Assembly: GCF_039541815.1 (NCBI RefSeq)
Contig: NZ_BAABGY010000006.1
Location: 372,001 to 436,000 of the forward strand
From: Flavisolibacter amylovorans
GTDB lineage: Bacteria > Bacteroidota > Bacteroidia > Chitinophagales > Chitinophagaceae
Reading direction: 5' to 3'
Length of the DNA: 64,000 nucleotides
The notes under the pieces: model-generated
The model's database searches: none
Told to the model about the DNA's origin: nothing
The model's input: only the letters and a program-made list of their open reading frames with translations
Shown here: one piece after another, positions 1 to 8,152 of the stretch
How the letters are laid out: the number at the start of each line of letters is the position of its first letter
Position numbering within the stretch: position 1 is the stretch's first letter
Position numbers and translations under genes: made by a program

Positions 1-533
1 GAGGGTGCGTTGTCGTGCTGTTGCAGCAGAAGCGTATAGTTCTCGTCGTCGAAGCACACGAACTGCACTTCGTCGATGGCATCGGTGGCGTCGAGGAAGA
101 GCAGCACCGTACTGTACGCGATGGTGGCCGCATCGGCCTTGGGGAAGCGATACACGCCCGTGCTGATATTCGGAAAGGCGATCGAGCGGATGCCGTGCTG
201 CTCCGCGAGTCGGAGCGAGTTGCGGTAGCAGGCCGCCAGCTTTTCGCGCTCGCCCTTGTGCCCGCCGTTCCAGACCGGTCCTACGGTGTGGATCACCCAT
301 TTCGCCGGCAGCGCGCCCCCACCCGTGATCACGGCCTCGCCTGGTGCGCAACCGCCCTGCCGGGCTACGATGGCGCGGCACTCCTCGAGTATCTGCGGAC
401 CACCGGCGCGGTGAATGGCGCCGTCGACCCCGCCGCCACCGAGCAGCGAGGTATTGGCGGCATTCACGATGGCATCGACGGCGATTTTCGCGATGTCGCC
501 CTTTACAATTTGGATGCGGTCTTTTCCGGTCAT
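1..533 (-). CDS. Macro-domain (ADP-ribose-binding / deacetylase) protein, 3' end cut by window
   Basis: Reading the minus strand from the ATG at 531-533 gives an open frame of about 177 codons running off the left edge. It opens with a macro-domain core: VDAIVNAAN near residue 20, then GGGGVDGAIH, GGCAPGEAV, VIHTVGPVWNGG and STGVYRFP. These are the loops that bind ADP-ribose in the O-acetyl-ADP-ribose deacetylase (YmdB-like) branch, with the Asn and Asp used in catalysis present. Such enzymes remove acetyl groups from O-acetyl-ADP-ribose or reverse ADP-ribosylation in the cytoplasm. The exact substrate cannot be told from sequence. It is transcribed divergently from yidC. Family is secure; the C-terminus lies outside the window. 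Confidence 0.9.
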   Translation of the reverse strand, partial: MTGKDRIQIVKGDIAKIAVDAIVNAANTSLLGGGGVDGAIHRAGGPQILEECRAIVARQGGCAPGEAVITGGGALPAKWVIHTVGPVWNGGHKGEREKLAACYRNSLRLAEQHGIRSIAFPNISTGVYRFPKADAATIAYSTVLLFLDATDAIDEVQFVCFDDENYTLLLQQHDNAP

Positions 534-784
534 GGATCAGGATTGGCGAGGAAGGGCGGGATGCAACAGGCGGATCGAAAGCCTGCCGCCGGCGCGGGGG
601 AGGGCGGCGGAAAAGACTTTCTTCTCCGCGATGTGGTACCGCAGGAGCCTTCGTTTCGTCCTAAAGGTAAGGCAGGAGCGGGCGGAGGGCGCGCTTTTCG
701 GCCACCGGCGCGTGGATGCCGGCGGCTACCGCCGCGCTGTCGGTAACCGACCCGGTGTGCCCCTTTTCAACCCGCCGATTCCCG

Positions 785-846
785 CAACCCCCAGAACCCC
801 CAGAACCTCCAAAACCTCTAAAACCTCCAACCCCCCCCTCAAAACC
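785..846. repeat. Degenerate AACCCCCAG / AACCTCCAA word array
   Basis: The words AACCCCCAG, AACCTCCAA and AACCTCTAA follow one another in a near-regular array. The same style recurs at 42779-42838 (AACCTTAAA, AACCTTCAG) and, inverted, at 7986-8022 and 52740-52800. It lies just upstream of the yidC promoter element. Confidence 0.6.
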
Positions 847-873
847 TTTCCCTGCCGCTTGCGCCCGGATGCT

Positions 874-881
874 TACCTTTG
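874..881 (+). promoter_or_regulatory. Promoter -7 element TACCTTTG for yidC
   Basis: TACCTTTG matches the Bacteroidota -7 consensus TAnnTTTG and lies 21 bases ahead of the preferred yidC start. No TTG stands at the usual -33 distance. Confidence 0.6.
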
Positions 882-902
882 CGGCCTTTAAACAAGGTTC
901 GG

Positions 903-2738
903 ATGAATTTTGACCGCAACACCATATTGGGCTTCGTGCTCCTGGCCGTGCTTTTCTTCGGCTACTTCTTCTACATCAACAAGGAAAAGGCTGCCTTCAA
1001 CGAGCAGGCCCGCATCGAGCAGGCAAAAAAGGATTCCATCAATCGCTTGAAAGTCGATACGGCCGCCCAGGCCCGCCAGGCCCGCTACAACGATTCGATG
1101 GCACAGGTGGGCGCAGCCGGCCAGATGGATTCGCTGATCCGCGGCACGGAGCAACTCACCACCGTGGAGACCGACCTCCTCCGCGTTGCCTTCACCAACA
1201 AGGGCGGCCAGCCTAAGTACGTAGAGCTGAAGGGCTTCAAAGGCCCGGACAGCGGCTTCGTGCGTCTTGGTGGCGCTCCCGGCGATCGCATCGACTACAA
1301 CATTATTACCGGCACCAACGCGTCCAGCAGCGTTTCGAACTTCTATTTCACCGGCGGCCAGGTAGCCCCGGGCGCCGACGGCTCCCAGGTGGTCACCTTC
1401 CGGCTCAACACGCCCAACGGCCCGGTGCAGCACCAATACGTCATCCGCAAGGGCCACTACATGATGGACTTCAACCTCACCGTGCCCACCGCCGCTGCCG
1501 GGGGCCAGCAGCTGACGCTCAACTGGAGCGACCATGCCCTGGCCCTGCAGAAAGACATCGACTACGAGCGCCAGATGTCGGCGATCTCCTACCGCGAGGA
1601 CGGCGATTACGACGACGAGAACGTGCTCGGCTCCGGCCCGCTCACCTTCGAGAAGCCGGTGAACTGGGTAGCCGTGAAGCAGCAGTTCTTTAACCAGACC
1701 CTGCTGGCCAAGAGCAACTTTGCCTCCGGCACCGTGCAGTGGACGACCCCGCAGGGCGATTCCGCCGCCCGCAACCCGCTCATCGTGAATGCCACCGCTT
1801 CAATGAAGCTCGTTCTGCCCGCCACGGGCACCGCCGCCCTCGGCCTCTACTACGGTCCCAACGACTACAAGATCCTCCAGCAATACGGCAACGACCTTTC
1901 CAGCATGGTGAACCTCGGCTCCGGTATGTTCGCTTTCGTGAAGTACCTGAACCGCTGGATCATCATTCCGGTATTCGACTTCTTCCGCGGCTTTGTGAGC
2001 AACTACGGGATTGTGATCCTGCTCCTGACGCTGTTCATCCGCCTGCTGATCTCCCCGCTTACCTATTCGAGCTACCTCAGCGGCGCCAAGATGAAGGCCC
2101 TGAAGCCCGAGATCGACAAGCTGAAAGAGAAGCACGAAGGCGACCAGCAGGCCGTATCGATGGGCCAGATGCAGCTCTTCCGCGAGGCCGGCGTGAATCC
2201 GCTTGGCGGCTGCATCCCCGCGTTGCTGCAGATCCCGATCTTCTTTGCCCTCTATAGCTTCTTCAACTCGGCGGTAGCCCTTCGCGGTGAGAAGTTCCTC
2301 TGGGCCGATGACCTGTCGCAGTACGATGCGCCGATCAACTTCGGCTTCCACATCCCGCTGCTGGGCGAGCACCTGAGCCTCTTCACCATCACGGCGGTAC
2401 TGACCTCGCTGGCCATCTCGCTCTACTCCATGAGCATGACGCCGACGCAGGACAACCCGATGATGAAGTACATGCCCTACATCTTCCCGGTGGTGATGCT
2501 CTTCATCTTCAACAAGCTGCCCTCGGCCCTTACCTGGTACTACACGGTATCGAACGTGATCACCCTGCTGCTCCAGTTCGTGATCCAGAACTACATCATC
2601 AACCACGACAAGATCCTGCTGCAGCTCGAGGAAAACCGCAAGAAGCCCAAAAAGCCGGGCCTGGCCGAGCGGATGCAGGCGATGCAGGAGCAGCAGCGCA
2701 AACTGCAGGAGCTGCAGAATAAAGGCAAGAAGAAATAG
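903..2738 (+). CDS. yidC: Membrane protein insertase YidC
   Basis: 611-residue YidC/Oxa1/Alb3-family insertase, which places proteins in the inner membrane alone or with SecYEG. One N-terminal transmembrane segment (about residues 6-23, ILGFVLLAVLFFGYFF) is followed by a large periplasmic beta domain (about 30-350). The conserved insertase core follows, with four to five membrane helices from about 365 to 580; it includes LLTLFIRLLISPLTYSSY with the conserved groove arginine. The tail is lysine-rich (KKPKKPG, KGKKK), as expected for ribosome contact. I chose the ATG at 903 (MNFDRNTILG) because it puts the first helix at the N-terminus; an upstream in-frame ATG at 879 would overlap the promoter element. 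A strong terminator follows at 2815. Confidence 0.97.
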   Translation: MNFDRNTILGFVLLAVLFFGYFFYINKEKAAFNEQARIEQAKKDSINRLKVDTAAQARQARYNDSMAQVGAAGQMDSLIRGTEQLTTVETDLLRVAFTNKGGQPKYVELKGFKGPDSGFVRLGGAPGDRIDYNIITGTNASSSVSNFYFTGGQVAPGADGSQVVTFRLNTPNGPVQHQYVIRKGHYMMDFNLTVPTAAAGGQQLTLNWSDHALALQKDIDYERQMSAISYREDGDYDDENVLGSGPLTFEKPVNWVAVKQQFFNQTLLAKSNFASGTVQWTTPQGDSAARNPLIVNATASMKLVLPATGTAALGLYYGPNDYKILQQYGNDLSSMVNLGSGMFAFVKYLNRWIIIPVFDFFRGFVSNYGIVILLLTLFIRLLISPLTYSSYLSGAKMKALKPEIDKLKEKHEGDQQAVSMGQMQLFREAGVNPLGGCIPALLQIPIFFALYSFFNSAVALRGEKFLWADDLSQYDAPINFGFHIPLLGEHLSLFTITAVLTSLAISLYSMSMTPTQDNPMMKYMPYIFPVVMLFIFNKLPSALTWYYTVSNVITLLLQFVIQNYIINHDKILLQLEENRKKPKKPGLAERMQAMQEQQRKLQELQNKGKKK

Positions 2739-2740
2739 GC

Positions 2741-3028
2741 CCCCTGTCCCCCCAAGGGGGCACTTAGGCCGGATATACTTTTCACGTTGCACTTTTCTCA
2801 AAGCAGTTAGTTTCAAAAGCCCCGACGGAACCGTCGGGGCTTTTGATTTTCAGGTGTTCGGGGAGGATAAAGAACTTTATCAACGTACGAACATGTGACG
2901 AAGGCCTGGGCCGATTTGCTTCCAATTCCGGCAATCGGGTAATGTCCTAATCCAACTCCTTCAGCTTTGAGACGGACGGCTACTGGAGGAACTGTCACCG
3001 CCTAAGTGCCCCCTTGGGGGAACAGGGC
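2741..3028. repeat. ~288-bp segment bounded by 28-bp inverted repeats (MITE-like)
   Basis: The left end 2741-2768 and the reverse complement of 3001-3028 agree at 26 of 28 positions. Both contain a C5-AA-G5 palindrome followed by CACTTAGG. I see no clear target-site duplication and no transposase. It may be a miniature inverted-repeat element or a long-range RNA stem around the terminator. Confidence 0.5.
2815..2844 (+). terminator. Intrinsic terminator of yidC
   Basis: Near-perfect hairpin with a GCCCCGACGG / CCGTCGGGGC stem between an A-run and a T-run, so it could work in both directions. Confidence 0.85.
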
Positions 3029-3123
3029 TTTTTATTAACATTTGCCCTTTGTACCTGTTACCACTGGCCGGTGAAGCAACTAAATGGCTACTTTAGACCG
3101 TCTATATCCCAGAACCCATAGAA

Positions 3124-3783
3124 ATGAAAACAGGTCTACTTTTTATAACGGCAGCGCTGCTCTCGGTTTCGGCCGGGGCGCAGAAAAAGCTTACCGAAGC
3201 CACGATCACGTATGACATCGTGATCAACACGGGCACGGAGCGACCGCGCGCCGCCGACTTCCTCGACGGGGCCACGTCCACCGTGTACCTGAAGGGCAAC
3301 AAGAGCCGCACGGAGATGGTCTCTTCCCTCGGCACCGAGGCCACCATCATCGATGATGGGGCCAAGGCGGTGTTCAACGTAAAGGAATACGGACCGCAGA
3401 AGTATATCATCCGCATGACGCCCGCTAACTGGAAAGACGCGAACCGCCGTTACGAGGACGTTAAGTTCTCGTTCACAAGCGAATCGAAGACGATCCAGGG
3501 GTACAAGTGCACGAAGGCGGTAGGCAAGCTGGCCGACGGATCCACCTTCGTGGTGTGGTATACGCCCGACCTCGTGCCCGAAAGCACCGATTTCCAGTAT
3601 GTAAACCGCAACCTCCCGGGGCTTGCCATGGAGTATGAATCCAATGTAGGCTCGCTGAAGGTGACCTATACGGTTTCGAAGATCAACATGAACCCAGTGC
3701 CCGCTGCCAAGTTTGACCTGCCCAAGGCCGGCTTCCGTGTGCTGTCGTACGAGGAAAGCAAAGGCCCGAAAGGAGGTAGGTAG
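3124..3783 (+). CDS. Secreted protein resembling DUF4412 / GLPGLI family
   Basis: 219-residue protein with a clear signal peptide (MKTGLLFITAALLSVSAGAQ) and no membrane anchor, so probably periplasmic or exported. The body is beta-rich. It contains YLKGNKSRTEMVSS, an IQGYKCTKAVGK stretch, a VVWYTPDLVP stretch and NLPGLAMEYE, an order seen in small Bacteroidota secreted proteins annotated as DUF4412 or GLPGLI. No biochemical role is established for these families that I can name with confidence. A single gene with its own terminator at 3829. Assignment to the superfamily is moderate; function is unknown. Confidence 0.8.
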   Translation: MKTGLLFITAALLSVSAGAQKKLTEATITYDIVINTGTERPRAADFLDGATSTVYLKGNKSRTEMVSSLGTEATIIDDGAKAVFNVKEYGPQKYIIRMTPANWKDANRRYEDVKFSFTSESKTIQGYKCTKAVGKLADGSTFVVWYTPDLVPESTDFQYVNRNLPGLAMEYESNVGSLKVTYTVSKINMNPVPAAKFDLPKAGFRVLSYEESKGPKGGR

Positions 3784-3828
3784 GGAATAGCGAATATTGA
3801 AGAAGGAATTTTGAATATCGAACTACAG

Positions 3829-3856
3829 AGACCCCGCCTTGGCGGGGCCTTTTTTA
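3829..3856 (+). terminator. Intrinsic terminator
   Basis: CCCCGCC-TT-GGCGGGG hairpin followed by TTTTTTATTT, 45 bases after the DUF4412-like gene. Confidence 0.85.
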
Positions 3857-3882
3857 TTTAGGGGCGGTGGGATGACGACGGG

Positions 3883-4150
3883 CTAACAAAGAGAAGGAAC
3901 GCAGATTTCATGGATTTGATACGATTTACACCGATGATTTCTTGCACTGCCTACACTCCGCGTTTGCCAGTCTGCAGCAAATAAGATCTTTTTGGGTACG
4001 ATAGAGGATGCTGCAGAGACGCGACCTTTGCTGATAGACCCCAAAACCCCCTTTGCGAAAACCTTAGCCTCTTCTTTTCTTAGCGCTAAGAATCCCTTCT
4101 TTTCCTTGATCGCCTTTGTTTCGTTGTTTTCTGTTCTGCGGTTGCCCTCA
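3883..4150 (+). repeat. Dispersed ~230-bp repeat, copy 1
   Basis: Begins GGCTAACA...GAGAAGGAACGCAGAT, continues with iterated GGATTTGATACGATTT-like words, and ends GCGAAAACCTTAGC...CTTCTT/TTCTTAGCG. Both ends recur at 57513-57718 and 61911-62148. The block ATAAGATCTTTTTG in the middle is shared with the 61.9-kb copy. Confidence 0.75.
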
Positions 4151-4152
4151 GT

Positions 4153-4181
4153 AAAAAACAAAGCCCCGCGGGAGCGGGGCT
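4153..4181 (-). terminator. Intrinsic terminator of the 4204-4572 gene
   Basis: On the minus strand an AGCCCCGC / GCGGGGCT stem is followed by TTGTTTTTTAC. Confidence 0.8.
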
Positions 4182-4203
4182 GTATAAGGATTGATTTTGG
4201 TTC

Positions 4204-4572
4204 TTAGAATTTCTGGGGAGCCGGGTTGATCTTCACCTTGTCGAGGAAGCCCTTGCTCTTGAGCGGAAGGATATACGTCGTATTGCCCTTTTGGTAAGTT
4301 ACCGTGGTGCTCATCAGGTCGAAGGGAACCGGTGCGGAAGGCTCCAGGATGCGGTCGGCCTTATAGGCATAACCGGAGCGGAGCGAGAAACCCGGGCGAA
4401 GGGCCGCGCTGGGGCGAACACTCAGCAGTTTGTGATAGGAAGCACCGCCGCGCTGGGTCGGGCGGGTTGCGCTCCGGCCATCACCCAACGTAGCAAAAGC
4501 CGCTACCGACAGGGCGATGAACCCTGCAGTCATGAGCTTTTTCCGGATGATATGTGCGTTGAAGGAGCGCAT
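4204..4572 (-). CDS. Small exported hypothetical protein
   Basis: 122-residue protein of unknown function. Residues 13-30 form a hydrophobic stretch (LMTAGFIALSVAAFATLG) after a basic start, consistent with a signal peptide. The mature part is short, basic and Ser/Arg/Pro-rich, ending in a segment with VTYQKGNTTYILPLKSKG. A -7 promoter element lies just upstream on the same strand at 4588-4595 and a terminator follows, so it looks like a real single-gene unit. I recognise no domain. An internal Met at codon 14 is an alternative start. Confidence 0.7.
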   Translation of the reverse strand: MRSFNAHIIRKKLMTAGFIALSVAAFATLGDGRSATRPTQRGGASYHKLLSVRPSAALRPGFSLRSGYAYKADRILEPSAPVPFDLMSTTVTYQKGNTTYILPLKSKGFLDKVKINPAPQKF

Positions 4573-4587
4573 TTGTTTATATAACTA

Positions 4588-4595
4588 CAAAGATA
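4588..4595 (-). promoter_or_regulatory. Promoter -7 element TATCTTTG (minus strand)
   Basis: The minus strand reads TATCTTTG 16 bases upstream of the 4572 start codon, inside an AT-rich stretch unlike the surroundings. Confidence 0.65.
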
Positions 4596-4729
4596 CAAAT
4601 TTATTTTAACATTATAAAAAGATTTTTTGCACGACTGTGTCTATTTTCCGGTGCAAAAGGCTGAGCTGTAAGGGCCGAAAACTTGGTCCCTTTTCTGCAT
4701 AGCTGTATCTTGTACCTGATACCTATTGA

Positions 4730-6175
4730 ATGAATACGGACCCGCTAGAGAACGATAAAGAGACCCTGAGAGAGCTGCTGCGGCATTACGACAACCTGCG
4801 TGCCGGCCGCGACGCCACTTTCCTGGAAGAGGATGCCTTCGAAAAGATCATCGACTACTTCGACGACCTGGAGGATTTTCCCAAGGCCCTCGAGGCCGCG
4901 GAGCTTTCCATCGAATATTTCCCGTTTTCCGCTTCTCTGCTCCTGCGCAAGGCCGACGTGCTGCTTTCGACCCGGAAGTACTACGAGGCGCTCGACGTAC
5001 TGGAGAAGGTGGAGCTGCTCGATGCCACCGATATCAACCTCTATATCCTCAAGACCGACGCCTACCTCGCCCTCGACCGGCAGGACCGCGCCGTGGAGAT
5101 CCTCGAGCAGGCCATCGACCAGTTTGAAGGCGAAGAGAAGATCGAGCTGCTCTTCGAGCTCGCCGACGTCTATGACGACTACGAGGAATTCGAAAAGGTA
5201 TTCGACTGCCTGCAGCTGATCCTGCAGGAAGACCCGACCTCGGAGGAAGCGCTCTACAAGATCTGCTTCTGGGCCGACTTTACCGGCCGCTACGAGGAGA
5301 GCATCCGCCTGCACCTCTCGATCATCGACGAGCACCCCTACAGCGAGCTCGCCTGGTTCAACCTCGCCGCCGCTTACCAGGGCCTCAAGCTTTATGAAAA
5401 AGCCATTGACGCCTACCAGTACGCGCTCGTGATCGACGAGAAATTCGACTTCGCCTACCGCAATATCGGCGATGCCTACATCCGCCTCCGCAAGTACAAG
5501 GAGGCCATTGAGGCGCTCGAGAAGGTGCTCGAGCTCGCCAAGCCCGAAGACGTCATCTACGAGGCCATCGGCCATTGCTACGACCGCCTGAAGAACTACG
5601 CCCAGGCCCGCTTCCACTATCGCAAGGCCGTGCACCTCAATGCCGAGGATGCCCGCCTGCATTATAAGATCGCCTGCACCTACTTCAACGAGCAGCAGTG
5701 GGCACCCGCGGCAAAACAGCTGGAGACGGCCCTGCGCCTTAACCGGCAGCAAACCGAGTACAACCTGCTGATGGGCGAATGCCAGCTGCAGCTCGGCGCC
5801 TTCAAGGAAGCGATCCACTACTTCTCGACGGTGGTGGGCAACAAGCCGCGCAACAAATCGGGCTGGGAAGCCCTGATACGCACGCTGTACCAGGCCGAGT
5901 TCTACGAGGAAGCGCAGGTGCAGGCCCATGCCGCCCTCCAGCATACGGAAGGGAAGCCACTGTTCCTGTATTACCTCGCCGCGGTGCAGATCGCGCTCGG
6001 CCGCACCAAGGAAGGCCTGCTGACGCTCGAAGGAGCCGTACAGGCGGCGCCGCGGCTCCTCAACAAGTTCGTGGCGCTGTGCCCCGAGCTGCTCCAGAAC
6101 CAGCCCGTAGTGGAGGTCATCGCCCGGAACAAGCGGGCACGGAAGAAGAGCGGCGACAAGGATCGTGAGGCGTGA
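4730..6175 (+). CDS. Tetratricopeptide-repeat protein
   Basis: 481-residue protein made almost wholly of TPR helices from about residue 40 to 440. Repeats such as AWFNLAAAYQGLKLYEKAID and FAYRNIGDAYIRLRKYKEAI show the W-LG-Y-A-P spacing. There is no signal peptide or membrane segment, so it is probably a cytoplasmic scaffold for protein-protein contacts. The N-terminus is acidic and the C-terminus is basic (KRARKKSGDKDREA). Large TPR proteins of this style are common in Bacteroidota, but their partners are not deducible here. The following intergenic word array starts at the stop codon itself. Confidence 0.9.
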   Translation: MNTDPLENDKETLRELLRHYDNLRAGRDATFLEEDAFEKIIDYFDDLEDFPKALEAAELSIEYFPFSASLLLRKADVLLSTRKYYEALDVLEKVELLDATDINLYILKTDAYLALDRQDRAVEILEQAIDQFEGEEKIELLFELADVYDDYEEFEKVFDCLQLILQEDPTSEEALYKICFWADFTGRYEESIRLHLSIIDEHPYSELAWFNLAAAYQGLKLYEKAIDAYQYALVIDEKFDFAYRNIGDAYIRLRKYKEAIEALEKVLELAKPEDVIYEAIGHCYDRLKNYAQARFHYRKAVHLNAEDARLHYKIACTYFNEQQWAPAAKQLETALRLNRQQTEYNLLMGECQLQLGAFKEAIHYFSTVVGNKPRNKSGWEALIRTLYQAEFYEEAQVQAHAALQHTEGKPLFLYYLAAVQIALGRTKEGLLTLEGAVQAAPRLLNKFVALCPELLQNQPVVEVIARNKRARKKSGDKDREA

Positions 6176-6391
6176 TGCGTGAATCGGGAATCGGCAATCG
6201 GCAATCGGCAATCCGGAGTGAGAAGGTATGATCCGGTGGTTCACCCTCGTCATTTACCGGTTATCGGAAAATTGGTGAAGAAAGCCGTGGAATGTCCTAC
6301 GGCTTTTTCTTTTCCGGTTGTTATGATACGGCTGTATGCTCGGATGACTGGCCCTGAGTGCAACGCATTGCCGATTCCCGATTCCCGAATC
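6164..6391. repeat. Inverted pair of GAATCGG / GCAATCGG word arrays
   Basis: The left array (to about 6216) iterates GAATCGG and CAATCGG from the TPR stop codon. The right array (6364-6391) iterates the complementary GCCGATTCCC. The terminator lies between the arms. Confidence 0.7.
6279..6312 (+). terminator. Intrinsic terminator downstream of TPR gene
   Basis: AAAGCCGT / ACGGCTTT stem followed by TTTCTTTT, about 105 bases beyond the stop codon. Confidence 0.75.
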
Positions 6392-6444
6392 TGGCCATCC
6401 CATAATGCCGGCCATTTTTGCTACCCCGCTTCCGCACAGTTCCG

Positions 6445-6452
6445 TAATTTTG
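6445..6452 (+). promoter_or_regulatory. Promoter -7 element TAATTTTG
   Basis: Matches TAnnTTTG and lies 34 bases ahead of the phosphosulfolactate synthase start. Confidence 0.6.
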
Positions 6453-6486
6453 CGCCCAATTAAGCCATCTCCCAAACTGCTCCACC

Positions 6487-7257
6487 ATGAATTTCAACCT
6501 CTCCCAGATACCCGAACGCATCGCTAAGCCCCGTACATCCGGCCTCACCATGGTGATGGATAAAGGCCTGAGCGTAGAAGAAGCAAAGAACTTCCTGTCC
6601 GTTTCCGGCCCCCACGTCGACATCGTGAAGCTGGGCTTCGGCACCTCTTTCGTTACCCCCAACCTCGAGGATAAGCTGAAAGTATACGCTGAAGCCGGCA
6701 TGCCGATCTATTTTGGCGGTACGCTTTTCGAGGCCTTCCTGATCCGCAACCAGTTCGACGATTATATCCACGTTTGTAAGAACTACGGCATCACGCACGT
6801 AGAAGTCAGCGACGGCTCCATCGAGATCCCCCATGCCGAGAAATGCGGCTACGTGGAGAAGCTTACCAAGCACTTTACCGTACTCAGCGAGGTGGGCTCC
6901 AAGGATGCGGCCCACATCATCCCTCCCTATAAGTGGATCGAGCTGATGCGCGCCGAGCTCAACGCAGGCTCCACCTACGTCATTGCCGAGGCACGCGAGG
7001 CCGGCAACGTGGGTATCTACCGCGGCTCGGGCGAGGTGCGCGAAGGCCTTGTGCAGGAGATCCTGACGCAGATCCCCGGCGAGAAGATCCTGTGGGAAGC
7101 TCCCCAGAAGGCCCAGCAGCTATACTTCATCGAGCTGCTTGGCTGCAACGTCAACCTCGGAAACATCGCTCCCAACGAAGTGCTGCCCCTCGAGGCGATG
7201 CGCATCGGCCTGCGCGGCGATACCTTCCACCTGTTCCTGACCAAAGAGAAGGCCTGA
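6487..7257 (+). CDS. Phosphosulfolactate synthase (ComA family)
   Basis: 256-residue TIM-barrel enzyme of the ComA family, which adds sulfite to phosphoenolpyruvate to make (2R)-phospho-3-sulfolactate. The family order is visible: SGLTMVMDKGLSVEEAKN at 19-36, then DIVKLGFGTSF, IYFGGTLFEAF, HVEVSDGSIEI, IAEAREAGNVGIYRGSGE and LWEAPQKAQQ. In methanogens the product leads to coenzyme M. In Bacteroidota a role in making sulfonates, perhaps cysteate for sulfonolipids, is an inference. No comB or comC homologue is nearby. The stop overlaps the aroE start by one base, so the two genes are probably co-transcribed. Confidence 0.9.
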   Translation: MNFNLSQIPERIAKPRTSGLTMVMDKGLSVEEAKNFLSVSGPHVDIVKLGFGTSFVTPNLEDKLKVYAEAGMPIYFGGTLFEAFLIRNQFDDYIHVCKNYGITHVEVSDGSIEIPHAEKCGYVEKLTKHFTVLSEVGSKDAAHIIPPYKWIELMRAELNAGSTYVIAEAREAGNVGIYRGSGEVREGLVQEILTQIPGEKILWEAPQKAQQLYFIELLGCNVNLGNIAPNEVLPLEAMRIGLRGDTFHLFLTKEKA

Positions 7258-7988
7258 TGCGCCGCTTTGGCCTGCTCGGCCAAACCCTGAAGCATTCCTT
7301 CTCGCAAGCCTTCTTCACGGAGAAATTCCGGCGCGAGGGCCGCACGGACCATCAGTACGAGAACTTCGAGCTCGACACGGTCCGTGCGTTCCCTGCGTTG
7401 CTGGAGCGCTACCCCGACCTCGCCGGGCTCAACGTAACGATTCCCTACAAACGCGACATTCTCGCCTACCTGCAGGAGCTCGACGAGCCGGTACTGGCCA
7501 TGGGCGCCTGCAACTGCATTCGCATCCGGGATGGAAAGCTGGAGGGATTCAATACCGACCACCTGGGGTTCGCGCGCTCCCTGCAGCCGCTATTGGGGCC
7601 GCAGCACACGCGGGCACTCGTGCTCGGCACCGGAGGGGCTGCACAGGCCGTACTTTATGCACTCGGCAAGCTCGGTATCGGCGTCTCCATCGTTTCGCGC
7701 AGCGGCGATGCGGATTTTACCTACGCTACGCTTACTACCGGCGACGTGCAGGCCCACCCGCTGATCATCAATACCACCCCGCTAGGCACCTGGCCCCAGG
7801 TCGACGACCTTCCCTCCATTCCCTACGAAGGCATCGGCCCGCAACACCTGCTCTACGACCTCGTTTACAACCCCGAAGTGACCGCCTTTCTCAGGAACGG
7901 ACAGGAGCGCGGTGCCGTCATCAAGAACGGCCACGAGATGCTGGTGCTTCAGGCGGAAGCGTCCTGGGAGCTCTGGAACCGGGAATAA
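7257..7988 (+). CDS. aroE: Shikimate dehydrogenase
   Basis: 243-residue AroE family enzyme reducing 3-dehydroshikimate to shikimate with NADPH in aromatic amino acid synthesis. Visible are the substrate site HSFSQAFFTEKF near residue 14, NVTIPYK with the catalytic lysine, GFNTDHLGF with the catalytic aspartate, the nucleotide loop LGTGGAAQAV, and the C-terminal NGHEMLVLQA. It is shorter than the E. coli enzyme (about 270), as is common in Bacteroidota. The ATG at 7257 overlaps the preceding stop (TGATG). A longer upstream frame is only the shadow of the preceding gene. Confidence 0.95.
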   Translation: MRRFGLLGQTLKHSFSQAFFTEKFRREGRTDHQYENFELDTVRAFPALLERYPDLAGLNVTIPYKRDILAYLQELDEPVLAMGACNCIRIRDGKLEGFNTDHLGFARSLQPLLGPQHTRALVLGTGGAAQAVLYALGKLGIGVSIVSRSGDADFTYATLTTGDVQAHPLIINTTPLGTWPQVDDLPSIPYEGIGPQHLLYDLVYNPEVTAFLRNGQERGAVIKNGHEMLVLQAEASWELWNRE

Positions 7989-8022
7989 GGTTTTGGAGGT
8001 TTTAGAGGTTTTGGGGTTGGTG
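7986..8022. repeat. AGGTTTTGG / AGGTTTTAG word array after aroE
   Basis: GGTTTTGGAGGTTTTAGAGG-type iteration starting at the aroE stop. It is the reverse complement style of the AACCTCCAAA array at 785-846. Confidence 0.6.
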
Positions 8023-8127
8023 GATATGAAAAGCCAAAGTTCTTCCAGGGTCGATTTACCCGATACGGTAACTCCTTGATGGAGCTCCGATCAGGAAAAA
8101 AGGTTCCACCGTAGACGACCCCTTTAC

Positions 8128-8152
8128 CATTAGACAAATAGACCAATAAACT
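8128..8152. repeat. TAGACCAATAAA word array
   Basis: ATTAGACAAATAGACCAATA is the reverse-complement word of TTTATTGGTCTATTGG at 41256-41280. It ends at the thioesterase stop codon. Confidence 0.55.

Larger units (their letters stand above)
534..902. other. Intergenic region between macro-domain gene and yidC
   Basis: Divergent intergenic stretch of 369 bases. It contains a C-rich iterated word array at 785-846 and a promoter-like -7 element at 874-881. Open frames across it are low-complexity and I see no gene. Confidence 0.6.
2739..3123. other. Intergenic region after yidC with terminal inverted repeats
   Basis: A 385-base gap holding a 28-base inverted repeat pair (2741-2768 and 3001-3028) and the yidC terminator in its interior. 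A 61-codon minus-strand frame inside has no recognisable domain and I do not call it a gene. Confidence 0.6.
3784..4203. other. Intergenic region with dispersed repeat copy 1
   Basis: 420-base gap between convergent genes. It holds two terminators and, between them, the first copy of the ~230-bp dispersed repeat (3883-4150). No gene is supported. Confidence 0.7.
6176..6486. other. Intergenic region between TPR gene and phosphosulfolactate synthase gene
   Basis: 311 bases containing an inverted word array, the TPR gene terminator and a -7 promoter element. No gene is seen. Confidence 0.7.

Noticed and set aside
2813..2998. 61-codon minus-strand frame inside the inverted-repeat segment
   Set aside because: Starts inside a terminator complement, no domain, no promoter; treated as non-coding.
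3883..4161. 92-codon minus-strand frame within dispersed repeat copy 1
   Set aside because: It lies entirely in the repeat, and the frame is not kept in the other two copies.
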